Assembly: GCA_963754955.1 (NCBI GenBank)
Contig: CAVWHY010000006.1
Span: 1-64,000 of the forward strand
DNA: 64,000 bases
Direction: 5' to 3'
DNA from: CAVQJU01 sp963754955
GTDB lineage: Bacteria > Acidobacteriota > Vicinamibacteria > Vicinamibacterales > CAVVIG01
Both the position numbers and the translations under genes were made by a program. The notes below the pieces were generated by a model. The model worked only from the letters and a program-made list of their open reading frames with translations. It was not told the origin of the DNA and made no database searches. This document shows positions 19,601-28,183 of this stretch, piece by piece; the first letter of the stretch is position 1, and each line of letters starts with the position of its first letter.

Positions 19601-19683
19601 GCAGCCTGCTGGGCCAGGGCGGCCCGTGGAACCAACAGCGTACACATGACGAGGGCCACGCCGACGACGGTGGTTCGAACCAT
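16621..19683 (-). CDS. TonB-dependent receptor with carboxypeptidase regulatory-like domain
   Basis: A complete outer-membrane receptor of 1020 residues. After the signal peptide (VALVMCTLLVPRAALAQ) comes a carboxypeptidase-regulatory beta-sandwich (GIAGVVKDASGAVLPGVTVE, residues 30-110). A plug domain follows (SETVTVSGEAPLVDTRNARK; NVQFDGMGIQHASGNQGYN), then a beta-barrel ending LQFSASLTF with a terminal Phe. This architecture resembles SusC/OmpA-related acidobacterial transporters for large substrates such as glycans or siderophores. No SusD partner is present. AGGAGGA lies upstream of ATG 19683. The ligand is unknown. Confidence 0.95.
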   Translation of the reverse strand: MVRTTVVGVALVMCTLLVPRAALAQQAAASGIAGVVKDASGAVLPGVTVEAASPALIEKVRTVITDGEGRFNIVDLRPGAYTVTFSIPGFSSFRRDGIELTSGFTATLNVDMKVGALSETVTVSGEAPLVDTRNARKQTVVSSDLLNALPSSVKNLNNLVALTPGFRGNEGFDVTGAYTGQIGGTYHGKGGTNVQFDGMGIQHASGNQGYNANAETVQELAMTTSGISADSNADGAIVNMIPREGGNTFKGGATGLYSNKNLMSDNLSDELIARGLKSVNALNYIYDAGFTIGGPIKKDRLWFFVSFREWGNERQAANKFYNATQHTPFYTPDLTRPAYAKEWYESKAVRVTWRASEKNKFNFFADPQRDCHCPALTASGSLNAPEAFFSYHLKPAGLYQMTWSAPVTNKLLLEAGIGRADGSWPIYRQPEVTPDDISITEQSTGMRYNSGTPTFGPLYYTQQLVPRFSERFSASYITGGHTFKTGMQLEQSYVQLQAENGTYNLEYTFNNQVPVSLTQWATPYGLRSEAKDYGFYAQDQWNLRRMTLTYGVRYNYFNGYNPPQSVPATPNGWVGARSFDEVKNVPNWKDFDPRFGMAYDISGTGRTALKVALGRYVSKSAITVPQANNPVQTSINSVTRTWNDSFYPVGDPRRGNYKPDCDLSVRGVTGECGAMGNQNFGGNFPTTRYADDALLGYGARGYNWDFTAEVQHELRPGVSLSGGYYRNWFGSFLATDNTLVTPADFDPFCITAPIDSRLPGGGGYQVCGLYDVTPAKFGQVNSVITQSDNYGKMQRVNDFFNATINARLARGVQVGGGVDLGRSVNDACFNVDSPGAVATSLPGNLAAGGAGLLSIPTPFTATTINGQKICRIVTPFSGQMQFKAFFTYPFPHDIIVSAIWQNISGPTITASYAAPNSQIAPSLGRNLAACRGAAACTTTALVPLIAPQTMFDDRLTRLDLRLAKRFSLSNTMKLQGNVNIYNMFNGSASSTLNTNYGPLWLQPSLLQDGRMLQFSASLTF

Positions 19684-19810
19684 ACTGCTGTCCTCCTGTC
19701 ACACGGTCTGACGAGTTTTCGGACGTGGGGTATTGTGCGCCCGCGGAACGCCGAATTTCCGGAAATATTACGCGGCTTGCATGATGTCAGGGGGGCCGAT
19801 CCACGCACCC

Positions 19811-19907
19811 GTAGCGTCCGCCTCATTCCTTCGGCGTTGCTTGGGATGACCTGAGCCTGTCGCAGGTTCAGGCGGACGGTCGCCGGCCGGCTGAAGCCGG
19901 CCGCTAC
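19811..19907. repeat. Split REP-like element followed by an intact REP-like element
   Basis: A GTAG-headed REP at 19811 is cut in its loop: the arm GTAGCGTCCGCCT (19811-19823) and the arm TTCAGGCGGACG (19867-19878) are separated by about 43 bp. A second, intact element in inverse orientation occupies 19884-19907. Its GTAG supplies the TAG stop of the MmgE/PrpD gene. Confidence 0.75.
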
Positions 19908-21374
19908 GTGTGTTGCAGGAGGGGACGAAGGTCGCGCACGTTCTTCAGGCGCTCCAGGTCGAAGATGCCGTCGGCGAGCTTCTGGAACGTGGTCGCGCCG
20001 AGCACCGGCGTGATGAGATCGCGCGCCTTGGCGATGATTTCGTCGCGGCTCATCGGGTTTTCGGACGTCCCCCGGACGTCGTTCACCCGCTCGGTGACCG
20101 TCCGCCCGTCGCTCAGCGTGACCTCGACGATGCCCGCCCGGCGGGGCATGAACTGCTCGAGGGCGTCGTCCCCGACGAGCTGCACTTTCGCGCGTTGGCG
20201 CGAGCACCGCCGGATCGCTCATGCGCGCCAGCTCGTGCGCCGACTTGAACGTGACCGTCTTGTCGAGCAGCATGACGGCGCACAGGTGCTGCAGGCAGAT
20301 GTCGGGGATTTCGCGGTTGTTGACGATCTTGGCCTCGTTGGTCGCCACGCGGACGACGATCTGTTTCACCTGGTCGGGTTCGAACCGGTGCTTCTTCAGC
20401 AGGATTTCGAGCGCGTCGAGCGGCGCCTGGATCGGGGCGCCGACGGTCCACTTCTTGACGTTCGTGCGGGTGATCTCGTATCGCTCGCCGAGCTTCTCCA
20501 CGAGCATCGACGGATCGTTTCGCGGCGCGAAGGCCTGGAAGAAATTGTCGGCGCCCGACAGGACATCGTCCACGCCGGAGCCGCCCGCCTCGACGAGCAG
20601 CGCGGCGGTGACGCCGTTCTTGGCGGGCATGCCGCCGAAGTCGAACGCCTTCTCGACGTGCTCGGTGTCGCGCTGCCACGACGCCAGGCCCGAGGCGAGT
20701 TGCGCCGTGTAGGACAGCAGCCAGCGCATCTGCCGGGCGTTCAGGCTCGCCGCGCACGCCGCGGCCGCGGCCGATCCGAAGGTGCCCGAGATCGCGTGCG
20801 TGCTGCGGTGGGTTGCCGCCATGTACTGGAGCTTCCCGAGCGTGGCCGTGAACCGCGGGCCGATGTCGTAACCGAGCGCCACGGCGCGGATGAAGCGAGT
20901 CCCGTCGATCCCGTTCTTCTCGCCGACCGCGAGCGCGGCCGGCACCACGGAGCAGCCCGGATGCGACTGCGACGGCGGATGCGTATCGTCGGTCTCGTCG
21001 GAATGCGCGAGCATCCCGTTGGCAAGTGCGGCTTCAATCGGACCGCACACGACGGTCGAGGCGGCGACGGTCGAGATCTTCTCGCCGCCATACGTCCTCG
21101 CGAACTGGATCGCGAACTTGCCAGGGGGCAGCTGCGCCCCGGAGATGGCCGCCGCGAGCGTGTCGAGAATCATGTGCTTCGTTTTCTCGACCACCGCGTC
21201 GGGCAGCGCGCGCGAGCCGGCCTCGCTCATGTAGCTGCTGAGCGTCGCCATGATAGGGCTGACGGCGCCCGGCTTCGCGGGAGCCGCCTCCTGCGCCGCG
21301 CGCGCCGCGTTCGGCACGACAACCGACGCCGCCAGCACTCCGCCCGCCTGTTTCAGGAGATCACGCCTGTTCAT
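19904..21374 (-). CDS. Tat-exported MmgE/PrpD family protein (frame-interrupted)
   Basis: A protein of about 490 residues of the MmgE/PrpD family (2-methylcitrate dehydratase and related dehydratases/isomerases). It carries a twin-arginine signal (MNRRDLLKQAGGVLAASVVV), unlike the cytoplasmic PrpD of propionate catabolism. Family blocks include SDETDDTHPPSQSHPGCSVV, RFIRAVALGYDIGPR, THAISGTFGSAAAAAC and the C-terminal VEVTLSDGRTVTERV. The frame moves +1 near 20197 (extra C); removing it gives AVLAQRAKVQLVGDDALE. The stop TAG comes from a REP-like element. Its role outside the cytoplasm is unclear. Confidence 0.83.
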
Positions 21375-21388
21375 AGTCGTCCCTCTTC

Positions 21389-21437
21389 GTAGCGTCCGCC
21401 TTCAGACGGACGTCGTCCGGCTAAAGCCGGACGCTAC
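21389..21437. repeat. Inverted pair of REP-like stem-loops (BIME-like)
   Basis: Two GTAG-headed stem-loops lie head-out: 21389-21412 on the plus strand and 21414-21437 on the minus strand, one base apart. The minus copy's GTAG supplies the stop codon of the lipocalin-like gene. Confidence 0.85.
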
Positions 21438-22393
21438 GGGGTCTGCATCATATCTTTCTCGCCGCTGATCCGCTTCAGCGTCACGATCGTGCGTATTTCC
21501 TGCCCCTGGTTCGTCACCGCCGGGAACTTCAGGTTCAGCTCGTCCCCGTCAATCTCATAGAACCGGCGGAGCGAATCGCCAAGAGGAGTCCCGAGGATCA
21601 CGAGCCGTTGATGGAACACCAGCCCGGGATACAGCGTGTACGCGCCGTAGTAGCTGACGAAACCCGCGAGCGCCGCGCGCGCTTCCTCATCGGTCGGGGA
21701 CGGTCCTGCGAAGCGCTGCCGGTTGAGCGGCGGAAAGTGGACGCCGACGTAGCCCGACGGCGTGTAGACGATGACGCTCGGGGCGCGGGGCGATTCGGTG
21801 AGCACCGCGGCGGTCGTGACGTTGATCCGCTTTTCGACGATGTGGCGCCAGAAGCCGACAAGACGGCGGTTGGCGGGCGTGAGGTTCTCGAGCTGCGGAA
21901 CCCGCTGCCACGTCCAGCGCATGTTGTCGCGGCCGTCGCCGGACTCCGCTCCGGACGTGATCACGAGCCGATCGTCGGAGAGCGCGAAAGTGCGGAGAAG
22001 ATCGCGGGCCATGGGGCCCATCGCGTTCGGATTGACGGCGCCTTCGGCACGGAATACGAGCGACCCCTTGTCCGCCTTGTAGCTGCCCCAGAAACCGCCG
22101 TAGCTGCCGAAAAGCGCCTGCGCCTCGGCGGGCGTCGCCTGGTTCAACGCGTTGACGAAGTTGCGCCCGCTCCGCGCGAGCTCGTAGGCGTGGCCCGCCG
22201 CGTCGAACACCAGCAGGCCGCGCGGCAGCGGCAGCGCCGCCGGCGCGGACCCGGCGGTGAGACGCTCCACCGACACGAGCGTCCACGTGCCGACGAGCTC
22301 CCTCGCCGGGGGCGCTTGCGCGCGAACGGGGAGCCCGAGAATCGTCAGGCCGCCGAGAGCGAGCGCCAGAAGCGGGAGAACCCTTCGAATCAC
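21434..22393 (-). CDS. Secreted lipocalin-like domain protein
   Basis: About 319 residues with a signal peptide (LPLLALALGGLTILGLPVRA) and two copies of a lipocalin-like fold: one begins ELVGTWTLVSVERLTAG (about residue 35), the second begins RRLVGFWRHIVEKRIN (about residue 170). Such domains are annotated Lipocalin_4/5-like and bind small hydrophobic molecules or are of unknown role. I chose the GTG at 22393, which has AGAGG five bases upstream; a longer frame would run into a REP-like repeat. The stop codon is the TAG of a REP element. Confidence 0.75.
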   Translation of the reverse strand: MIRRVLPLLALALGGLTILGLPVRAQAPPARELVGTWTLVSVERLTAGSAPAALPLPRGLLVFDAAGHAYELARSGRNFVNALNQATPAEAQALFGSYGGFWGSYKADKGSLVFRAEGAVNPNAMGPMARDLLRTFALSDDRLVITSGAESGDGRDNMRWTWQRVPQLENLTPANRRLVGFWRHIVEKRINVTTAAVLTESPRAPSVIVYTPSGYVGVHFPPLNRQRFAGPSPTDEEARAALAGFVSYYGAYTLYPGLVFHQRLVILGTPLGDSLRRFYEIDGDELNLKFPAVTNQGQEIRTIVTLKRISGEKDMMQTP

Positions 22394-22412
22394 GTGACCT
22401 CTCCGCGCTACG

Positions 22413-22456
22413 GCAGGCCTGAAGGCCTGCACTACTTCTGTTCCGGCCTGCACTAC
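22413..22456. repeat. REP-like GTAG stem-loop, GCAGGCC variant, plus a half copy
   Basis: 22413-22435, read on the minus strand, begins GTAG and forms a stem GCAGGCC/GGCCTGC around CTTCAG. A half copy at 22443-22456 supplies the TAG stop of argG. Confidence 0.75.
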
Positions 22457-23790
22457 TTCTTCTTCCCGTCGTCCAGTTTCGGCAACGGCGCGCTCGATGG
22501 CGGCGCCAGCAGCCCGGCCTCGACGTACGTGGACAGCTTGTCGCGCGTGTCGCTGATGTCGAGATTCCGCATCGTCAGCTGGCCGATCCGATCCTGCGGT
22601 GTGAACGCCGACTCGCCTTTTTCCATCGTCAGGCGCTCGGGCTTGTAGGTCAGGTTCGGGCTCACCGTGTCGACAATGGAGTAGTCGTTGCCTCTTCGCA
22701 GTTCGAGCGTGACCTCACCCGAGATGGCGCGCGCGACCCATCGCTGCGCGGTCTCACGCAGCATCAGCGCCTGCGAGTCGAACCAGCGGCCTTGGTAGAG
22801 AAACCGGCCGAGCCGGCGTCCGCCGCTGCGGTACTGCTCGATCGTGTCCTCGTTGTGGATGCCCGTGATCAGCCGCTCGTAGCCGATGAAGAGCAGCGCC
22901 ATGCCTGGCGCTTCGTAGATGCCGCGGCTCTTCGCCTCGATGATCCGGTTTTCGATCTGGTCGCTCATCCCGAGCCCGTGGCGGCCGCCGATGCGGTTGG
23001 CTTCGAGCATGAGTTCGACCGGATCGGCGAACGATTTGCCGTTGAGCGCGACAGGCTGGCCTTCGTCATAGCGAATCGTGACTTCTTCGGACCTGACCTT
23101 CACGTCCTCGCGCCAGAACGCGACGCCCATGATGGGATCGACGATGCGGATGCCGCTGTTCAGGTGCTCGAGGTCCTTGGCCTCGTGCGTGGCGCCGAGA
23201 ATGTTCGAGTCCGTGGAGTACGCCTTCTCGGTGCTCATTTTGTACGCCAGGCCGGCCCTCTCCATGTACTCCGACATTTCCTTCCGGCCGCCGAGCTCGT
23301 CGATGAACAGCTGGTCGAGCCACGGCTTGTAGATCTGGAGTCCCGGATTCGCCAGCAGGCCGTAGCGGTAGAAGCGTTCGATGTCGTTGCCCTTGAACGT
23401 GCTGCCGTCGCCCCACACGTTCACGTCGTCTTCCTTCATGGAGACGACGAGCATCGTGCCGGTGACCGCGCGGCCGAGCGGCGTCGTGTTGAAGTACGGG
23501 ACGCCGGCCGTGGTGATGTGAAACGCGCCGCACTGCAGCGCCGCGATACCCTCGGCGACCAGCTGGGCGCGGCAATCCACGAGGCGCGCCTTCTCGGCGC
23601 CGTACTGGAGCGCCTTGCGGGGAATGTCTTCGTAGTCCGGTTCGTCGGGCTGTCCGAGATTTGCGGTGTAAGCGTATGGAATCGCGCCCTTGCTGCGCAT
23701 CCAGTGCAGGGCGGCGCTGGTGTCGAGGCCTCCCGAAAACGCGATGCCGACTTTCTGCCCCTTGGGAATGCTTTGGAGAATCGTCGCCAT
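22453..23790 (-). CDS. argG: Argininosuccinate synthase
   Basis: Condenses citrulline and aspartate with ATP in arginine synthesis. The 445-residue protein is of the long E. coli type: GIAFSGGLDTSAALHWMR holds the ATP-binding P-loop (residue 18 onward), followed by PYAYTANLGQPDE, NTTPLGRAVTGTMLV, STDSNILGATHEAKDLEHLN, and NRIGGRHGLGMSDQIENRI. I chose ATG 23790 by alignment to known starts; an earlier ATG adds seven residues. No other arginine genes are adjacent. Its stop codon TAG is formed by a REP-like repeat. Confidence 0.96.
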   Translation of the reverse strand: MATILQSIPKGQKVGIAFSGGLDTSAALHWMRSKGAIPYAYTANLGQPDEPDYEDIPRKALQYGAEKARLVDCRAQLVAEGIAALQCGAFHITTAGVPYFNTTPLGRAVTGTMLVVSMKEDDVNVWGDGSTFKGNDIERFYRYGLLANPGLQIYKPWLDQLFIDELGGRKEMSEYMERAGLAYKMSTEKAYSTDSNILGATHEAKDLEHLNSGIRIVDPIMGVAFWREDVKVRSEEVTIRYDEGQPVALNGKSFADPVELMLEANRIGGRHGLGMSDQIENRIIEAKSRGIYEAPGMALLFIGYERLITGIHNEDTIEQYRSGGRRLGRFLYQGRWFDSQALMLRETAQRWVARAISGEVTLELRRGNDYSIVDTVSPNLTYKPERLTMEKGESAFTPQDRIGQLTMRNLDISDTRDKLSTYVEAGLLAPPSSAPLPKLDDGKKK

Positions 23791-23822
23791 GAATGACTGT
23801 AAGTATGCCACCGCGCATCTAC

Positions 23823-23851
23823 ATCACGAAGCCACGAAGGGCACGAAGGCT
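23823..23851. repeat. Short tandem CACGAAG repeat
   Basis: Three degenerate units of CACGAAG lie upstream of argG. The same word appears in the 9256-9325 hairpin. Confidence 0.5.
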
Positions 23852-23876
23852 GTCTTTTGAAAGAACATGAACGGTG

Positions 23877-25220
23877 TCAGAAACTCAGCGTCGTCCCGAA
23901 GTGCACGCGGGTGCCGGCGCCGATGCCGTGGGCAACGGCAAGGGTCGTGCGGAAAAACGTCGCGGAGAACCAGATGCCCCCGCCAAAGCCCTCGTTGAAG
24001 GTCTGGTCGGCGAGACGGCTGCCGGTGTCGTAGACCGTGGCGACGTCGACGAATGCGTTGACGCCGAACTTTGCGATCCTGATCGGCGACGTAAGGGGCG
24101 TGCGCACCTCCACCGAGCCGGCGACGAGCGTATCGCCAACCGCTGTGCCGGCCTCGAAGCCGCGCAGGTTCGACATGCCGCCGAGCAGCGACTTCAGGTA
24201 CGGCGGCAGCGGCCTGTCCGAATCCTGCCGCTGGGCGCGGAGCACCAGGACGCTCTGACCCGGAAGACCCACATAGCCGCGCGCTTCGAGCTCGGTCCGG
24301 TTGATGCCCGCGTCAGTTGTGAAGTCGAGGTGCTCAACCGACGCGCGCCCGTACACGGCGTTGCGTGCGAGCATCGGATCGAGCCGCGTGTCGAAGGCGA
24401 TGTCGAGGCCGTACTGGGCGAACTGATCGGTGGACCCGCCAAACGACACGTCCTGCCACGCCGCCGTACCGCCGGCTGTGATCGATCGGCCGATGGTTCG
24501 CTCGCCCCGGAACCACGCGCGGTTGCGTGTGTCGTCGGTCTCGAAATACGGGTTGGTCCGCTGGCCGATCGACACGCCCGTTTCGACGCGCGTCAGCAGG
24601 CCGTGCGTGCCGAACAGACCCTGACCGGCATCGAAGATTTTCTCGAGCTGGACGGCCGCGCGTTTGTCGCCGCCCCACGTGAGCGGAAACGAGAGCCGGC
24701 TGTGCGCGCCGGCGACTCCGGGACGGGCGAACTGTGCCCCGTAGGTGAACCCGTAGCCGTCCTCGAAATCGAGCAGCGGGAGAAACATCAGCCCCAGTCC
24801 GCTCCCGCGAACGACGCGCGGGGGCTGATCGGCATCCTCGAAGGCTTCGATCTTCACGCGTCCTTCGTCGACGATGACGACGAGCAGCACCTGGGTGGGG
24901 TCGGCGATCGACGCGTACCGCTTCAGCACCTCCACGCTTTCGAAACGATGAGTGGTCTCGAGCCGCCGGGTGACTTCCGCCGCGGTGTCGGGCGTGAAGA
25001 TCGCGCCGACGTCGATCCCTGCGAGCCGGCGGATTTCGGCGTCCGGTGTCAGGACGTTCCCGTGCACGCGAATCTCGGCGACCGTCTCCGTCCGGCTGAA
25101 GCCGGACGCTACGGCTGTTTGCTGAGACGCTCCGGCTGTTTGCTGCGACGCATGCGTAACATCGGGCTTCAGCGGGACGGGCGCAGACAGCGCCACGAGA
25201 ACCAGGATGTGCGCCAGCAC
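23877..25220 (-). CDS. BamA/TamA-like outer-membrane protein with one POTRA domain
   Basis: A 447-residue Omp85-type protein: signal sequence, a single POTRA-like domain (VAEIRVHGNVLTPDAEIRRL, residues 45-120), then a 16-strand-type barrel that ends in GTRVHFGTTLSF with a terminal Phe. Much shorter than BamA (five POTRAs), it resembles small surface-antigen (D15) proteins. The GTG start at 25220 is one base after the stop of the upstream gene (TGACGTG), so translation is probably coupled. Between signal and POTRA, residues such as VASGFSRTE and LKPDVTHA are encoded by an inserted REP-like pair. Confidence 0.85.
   Translation of the reverse strand: MLAHILVLVALSAPVPLKPDVTHASQQTAGASQQTAVASGFSRTETVAEIRVHGNVLTPDAEIRRLAGIDVGAIFTPDTAAEVTRRLETTHRFESVEVLKRYASIADPTQVLLVVIVDEGRVKIEAFEDADQPPRVVRGSGLGLMFLPLLDFEDGYGFTYGAQFARPGVAGAHSRLSFPLTWGGDKRAAVQLEKIFDAGQGLFGTHGLLTRVETGVSIGQRTNPYFETDDTRNRAWFRGERTIGRSITAGGTAAWQDVSFGGSTDQFAQYGLDIAFDTRLDPMLARNAVYGRASVEHLDFTTDAGINRTELEARGYVGLPGQSVLVLRAQRQDSDRPLPPYLKSLLGGMSNLRGFEAGTAVGDTLVAGSVEVRTPLTSPIRIAKFGVNAFVDVATVYDTGSRLADQTFNEGFGGGIWFSATFFRTTLAVAHGIGAGTRVHFGTTLSF
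25089..25190. repeat. REP-like pair inside the coding region of the BamA-like gene
   Basis: An intact GTAG stem-loop (25089-25112, minus orientation) and a degenerate inverse copy (about 25164-25190) flank a short duplication of GCTGTTTGCTG. The whole segment stays in frame within the signal-POTRA linker. Confidence 0.75.
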
Positions 25221-25221
25221 G

Positions 25222-26256
25222 TCAGCGCCTGGCGGGTCCCGCCGGCGCACCCGGGATGCCCACCTTGGATGTGACCGCCGCTTCGCGGTAGTCGTGGTAG
25301 GTCACGGTCGAGCGGAACGACACCTCGCCCGTCGCCAGCGTGAGGCCGACGTTCACCTCGAGTCCGCGCGGGAGCCACACATCCGTGAATGGCTGGCTCA
25401 TGGTCATCGACGCCCTGGCACTGTCCACGTGCACCAGCCACTGGCCAGGCAGGAAGTCGAAATTGATGTTGTCGAACGTGTACTTCACGATCTGGTGCGA
25501 CGCGGGCTCGATCCACAGCGTCACGAGGGCGACCTTGTTCATGACGCGACGGAATTCAGCCTCCTGGCGGGCCTGTTTGCTGTTCGAATCGCCGCCGCGC
25601 TGGCTCCGCCGGCCCTGCCCGTCCTGACCACCCGGCCTGCCTTCGTACAGCCTCGTCGGGTAGTACTCGACGCGCAGGACGTCGCGGCCCTCGAACTGCT
25701 CGCGGCCGACGAGCGCGTACTGGCCTTCGTCGAACTTGAACCGCAGGAAATAAGCCGACGACACGAACTGCGGCTGGCGTGTCTGACGAATAAGACCGTC
25801 GACGTTCGCCACGGTGTCGGCGGATTCCGCGGCGGTCGGGTCCGCGGCGCCGGCGGACGAGGCCTCCCGCGCCGCCGCCGCGCGCGCGTCCCGGCGCTGC
25901 GCGAGCTGGAGGTACTGGTCCTCCGCCTTGCGGCGCTCGTCTTCGCCGATCGTGACGCCGTTGAACTTGACGGGGCTCCGGATGAAGTAGCCGTCGCGGA
26001 TGAACCACGTGTACTCGCGATCCTCGCCCCACATCCGGGTGTTGCCGGGACCGCGAAGCTCGGCCACCTCGTGCTCGTCGAGGATGTACTGCTGAAGCTT
26101 TTTCCAGTTGTCGTCGCGGCGTGCGACGACCTGCTGCATGAACGCGTCGAGGTCGTTCTGAGCCGAAACGGTTGACAGGCGGGAAGTGGCACCGGCCAGC
26201 ATCACGACGACGAAGCCGGTGCCTGCGGAGATCGCGCGCAACACCCCGTTACGCAT
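25222..26256 (-). CDS. Periplasmic protein of unknown function, coupled to the BamA-like gene
   Basis: A 344-residue exported protein (signal about residues 1-32, ending VSA|QND). The middle has a low-complexity Ala/Arg-rich linker (about residues 118-150). The C-terminal half, with VTLWIEPASHQIVKYTF, HVDSARASMTMSQPF and DVWLPRGLEVNVGLTLATGE, reads like a LolA/outer-membrane lipoprotein-sorting type beta-sheet, but I cannot assign it firmly. The stop is one base before the BamA-like start, so the two products probably act together at the outer membrane. Confidence 0.72.
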   Translation of the reverse strand: MRNGVLRAISAGTGFVVVMLAGATSRLSTVSAQNDLDAFMQQVVARRDDNWKKLQQYILDEHEVAELRGPGNTRMWGEDREYTWFIRDGYFIRSPVKFNGVTIGEDERRKAEDQYLQLAQRRDARAAAAREASSAGAADPTAAESADTVANVDGLIRQTRQPQFVSSAYFLRFKFDEGQYALVGREQFEGRDVLRVEYYPTRLYEGRPGGQDGQGRRSQRGGDSNSKQARQEAEFRRVMNKVALVTLWIEPASHQIVKYTFDNINFDFLPGQWLVHVDSARASMTMSQPFTDVWLPRGLEVNVGLTLATGEVSFRSTVTYHDYREAAVTSKVGIPGAPAGPARR

Positions 26257-26298
26257 GCAGCCTAAGACGTGTACCAGGAGCGCAAGGTTCGTCGGCTC

Positions 26299-26919
26299 TT
26301 ACCGATGGAACCTCGCCACTAGCACCGCTTTTCCGAGCACGTGACCATCCATTGCGTTCACGACGGCGTTGCGCGTGTCGGCGGCTTGTTGAGGCGTGCC
26401 AGAGGCGATGTCCAGTTTCGTATCAAGCGCGTACAGCTCGAACGTGTAGTGGTGATACGGTCCGGCCGGGGCGCCCGGACCCATGTACCCATTGGATCGG
26501 AGGCTGATCTGGCGGCTGCCGTCCGGGAGGTCGCCCTGAGCCGTGCCCTCGGCCAGGCCCGTCGCCGTGCCCGGAATGTTCCAAATCAACCAGTGCGTGA
26601 TATCCATCTTGGATCCCTTATTCAGCACCGGTTCGGGATCGTGCATGAGCAGCACGAAACTCTGTGTGCCCATTGGCACCTGTGACCACTTGAGTTCCGG
26701 AGACGGAGCGGTCGGCCCGGCCGCCTGGGTGTACTTGTCGGGGATCACCCCGCCGTCTTCCCACGCTGACGACGTCATCAGCAGCGGTGGCGTCTGAGGC
26801 CCACGTCCCCGTCCGGGGCCGCCAGGCGCTGCGCCCGCCGGGGGCTGCTGAGCGGAAAGGCCCAACCCCAACACCGCCACGAGCCCGGCCGCCACCGTTA
26901 CTCTTGTTCTTAGATTCAT
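26299..26919 (-). CDS. YbhB/YbcL family PEBP (Raf kinase inhibitor-like) protein
   Basis: A 206-residue secreted phosphatidylethanolamine-binding-fold protein. It has a signal peptide, a Gly/Pro-rich linker, then the PEBP blocks SPELKWSQVPMGTQSFVLLM, HDPEPV, THWLIWNIPG, YMGPGAPAGPYHHYTFELYA and the C-terminal GHVLGKAVLVARF. Bacterial members have no proven general function. A paralogue lies at 34291-34896. I took ATG 26919 as it starts the signal; an upstream ATG would add 13 polar residues. Confidence 0.88.
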   Translation of the reverse strand: MNLRTRVTVAAGLVAVLGLGLSAQQPPAGAAPGGPGRGRGPQTPPLLMTSSAWEDGGVIPDKYTQAAGPTAPSPELKWSQVPMGTQSFVLLMHDPEPVLNKGSKMDITHWLIWNIPGTATGLAEGTAQGDLPDGSRQISLRSNGYMGPGAPAGPYHHYTFELYALDTKLDIASGTPQQAADTRNAVVNAMDGHVLGKAVLVARFHR

Positions 26920-26938
26920 CTGTCTCGTCCTTTCGATA

Positions 26939-26963
26939 CGCAGGCCTGACGCCTGCACGGCTA
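26939..26963 (-). repeat. Degenerate REP-like stem-loop, GCAGGC variant
   Basis: Read on the minus strand it begins GTAG and has GCAGGC/GCCTGC arms. It lies between two minus-strand genes. Confidence 0.55.
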
Positions 26964-26973
26964 CTTCACTAGA

Positions 26974-28066
26974 CTACTTGCACTCCGCGATCTGCGCGGC
27001 CATCGGCCCCAGCTCCGAGTTCAGCTCGAAACCGAAATCCGGCGTCCCGTTGCGCAGCGATCGGATGAAGACGCTCGCGTCGTCCACGGGAAGCGTGGCG
27101 GCGTTCCCGCAGAACGCCTCGAGACGGCCGTCCTGGCGCAGGTACTCCTCGACGTTCGACAGATAGAAGGCGGACACCGTCGCTCCGGCGCTGGTGAGAT
27201 ATCGTCCGACGGACGCCAGGGCTTTGGGCCCTGCGAAATCCCCCAGCAGCGGGATGAGCCGGTTGTCGGCCTGAAAGCTTTTCATGTATGCGAACCGCTC
27301 CTCGGTTGCCAGGTAGCTGTGCTGGAACCCGCCGCGGTCGGTCGCGCGCATCAGCTCCGCATACGTCGGTTCGCGCGTCAGCCGCCGGCCGGCCGTCTGC
27401 GTCGTGGAGTACCTGAATGCCCGGCCCGTACACGTAGATGGCGTTGAAGATGTGCTGGAGCCGCAGGATGTCGGCTGACGACAGCTGGAAGCCGTGCGTC
27501 TTCGTCAGGAGGTTCACGATCGCGCGCATGTTGCGGCTGTACAGCGTGTCGCTCGACTCGACCTTCTCGTACGCGGCGAAGATTTCGTCCACCGTCGACG
27601 CTGACGTCAGCCCGGCCGGCCGCGGACGGCAGAAGAGGCGCGACACGAACTCGGCCCGATCGGCGGAAAGCTCGAAGAGCGCCTTGTACATCAGGTGCAG
27701 ATCGAAGTTGCCGCGGCGGATGTCCACGATGAACGCCAGCGAGGGCTTCAGCGCGGCGATGTATGTGAAGTTCTGTTCGGGGCCGACGCCCACGTACACG
27801 CGATGCGGCCGCGCCTTCGCGGACGTCGCGACGAGGTCCGGGATGACGTGCTGCAGCCAGCGTTCGTTCGACAGCAGGTTGTCAGATTGGAACGTGCCCG
27901 CGCGCTCGGAAAATTCTGAAACGATGCGCCAGTACTCCGCGTCCGGCAGCGGAGCGGGCGGGTCGGCCGCGCGAATCGGAAGGGACGCCGCGACGACCAG
28001 CGCGAGGACGACAATCCCGCGCAGGAACGCGATCGTGTCAGGGCGTCTTACGTTTGTCGCGACCAA
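26974..28066 (-). CDS. Exported protein with a methyltransferase-like core (frame-interrupted)
   Basis: About 363 residues. After a signal peptide (IVVLALVVAASLPIRA) the block VYVGVGPEQNFTYIAALKPS followed by LAFIVDIRRGN resembles the first strand-loop-strand of a Rossmann/SAM-binding fold, and the later AGATVSAFYLSNVEEYL fits a distal strand. I cannot name a reaction. The frame moves +1 near 27408; deleting one G changes GIQVLHDADG to GIQYSTTQTAG and joins the halves. The TTG start at 28066 lies exactly six bases after TATGCT, the leaderless pattern seen elsewhere in the window. Confidence 0.65.
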
Positions 28067-28183
28067 GCCCGGAGCATATCACTTTGTCCCCGAAGCTGAT
28101 CCGCACAGACACGAGCGTGGTGTACGAGTTGCGAACACCCGTCGCGTTTCCCTTCTCAACAGTTGGTTCAGCGCGACCTCTCT

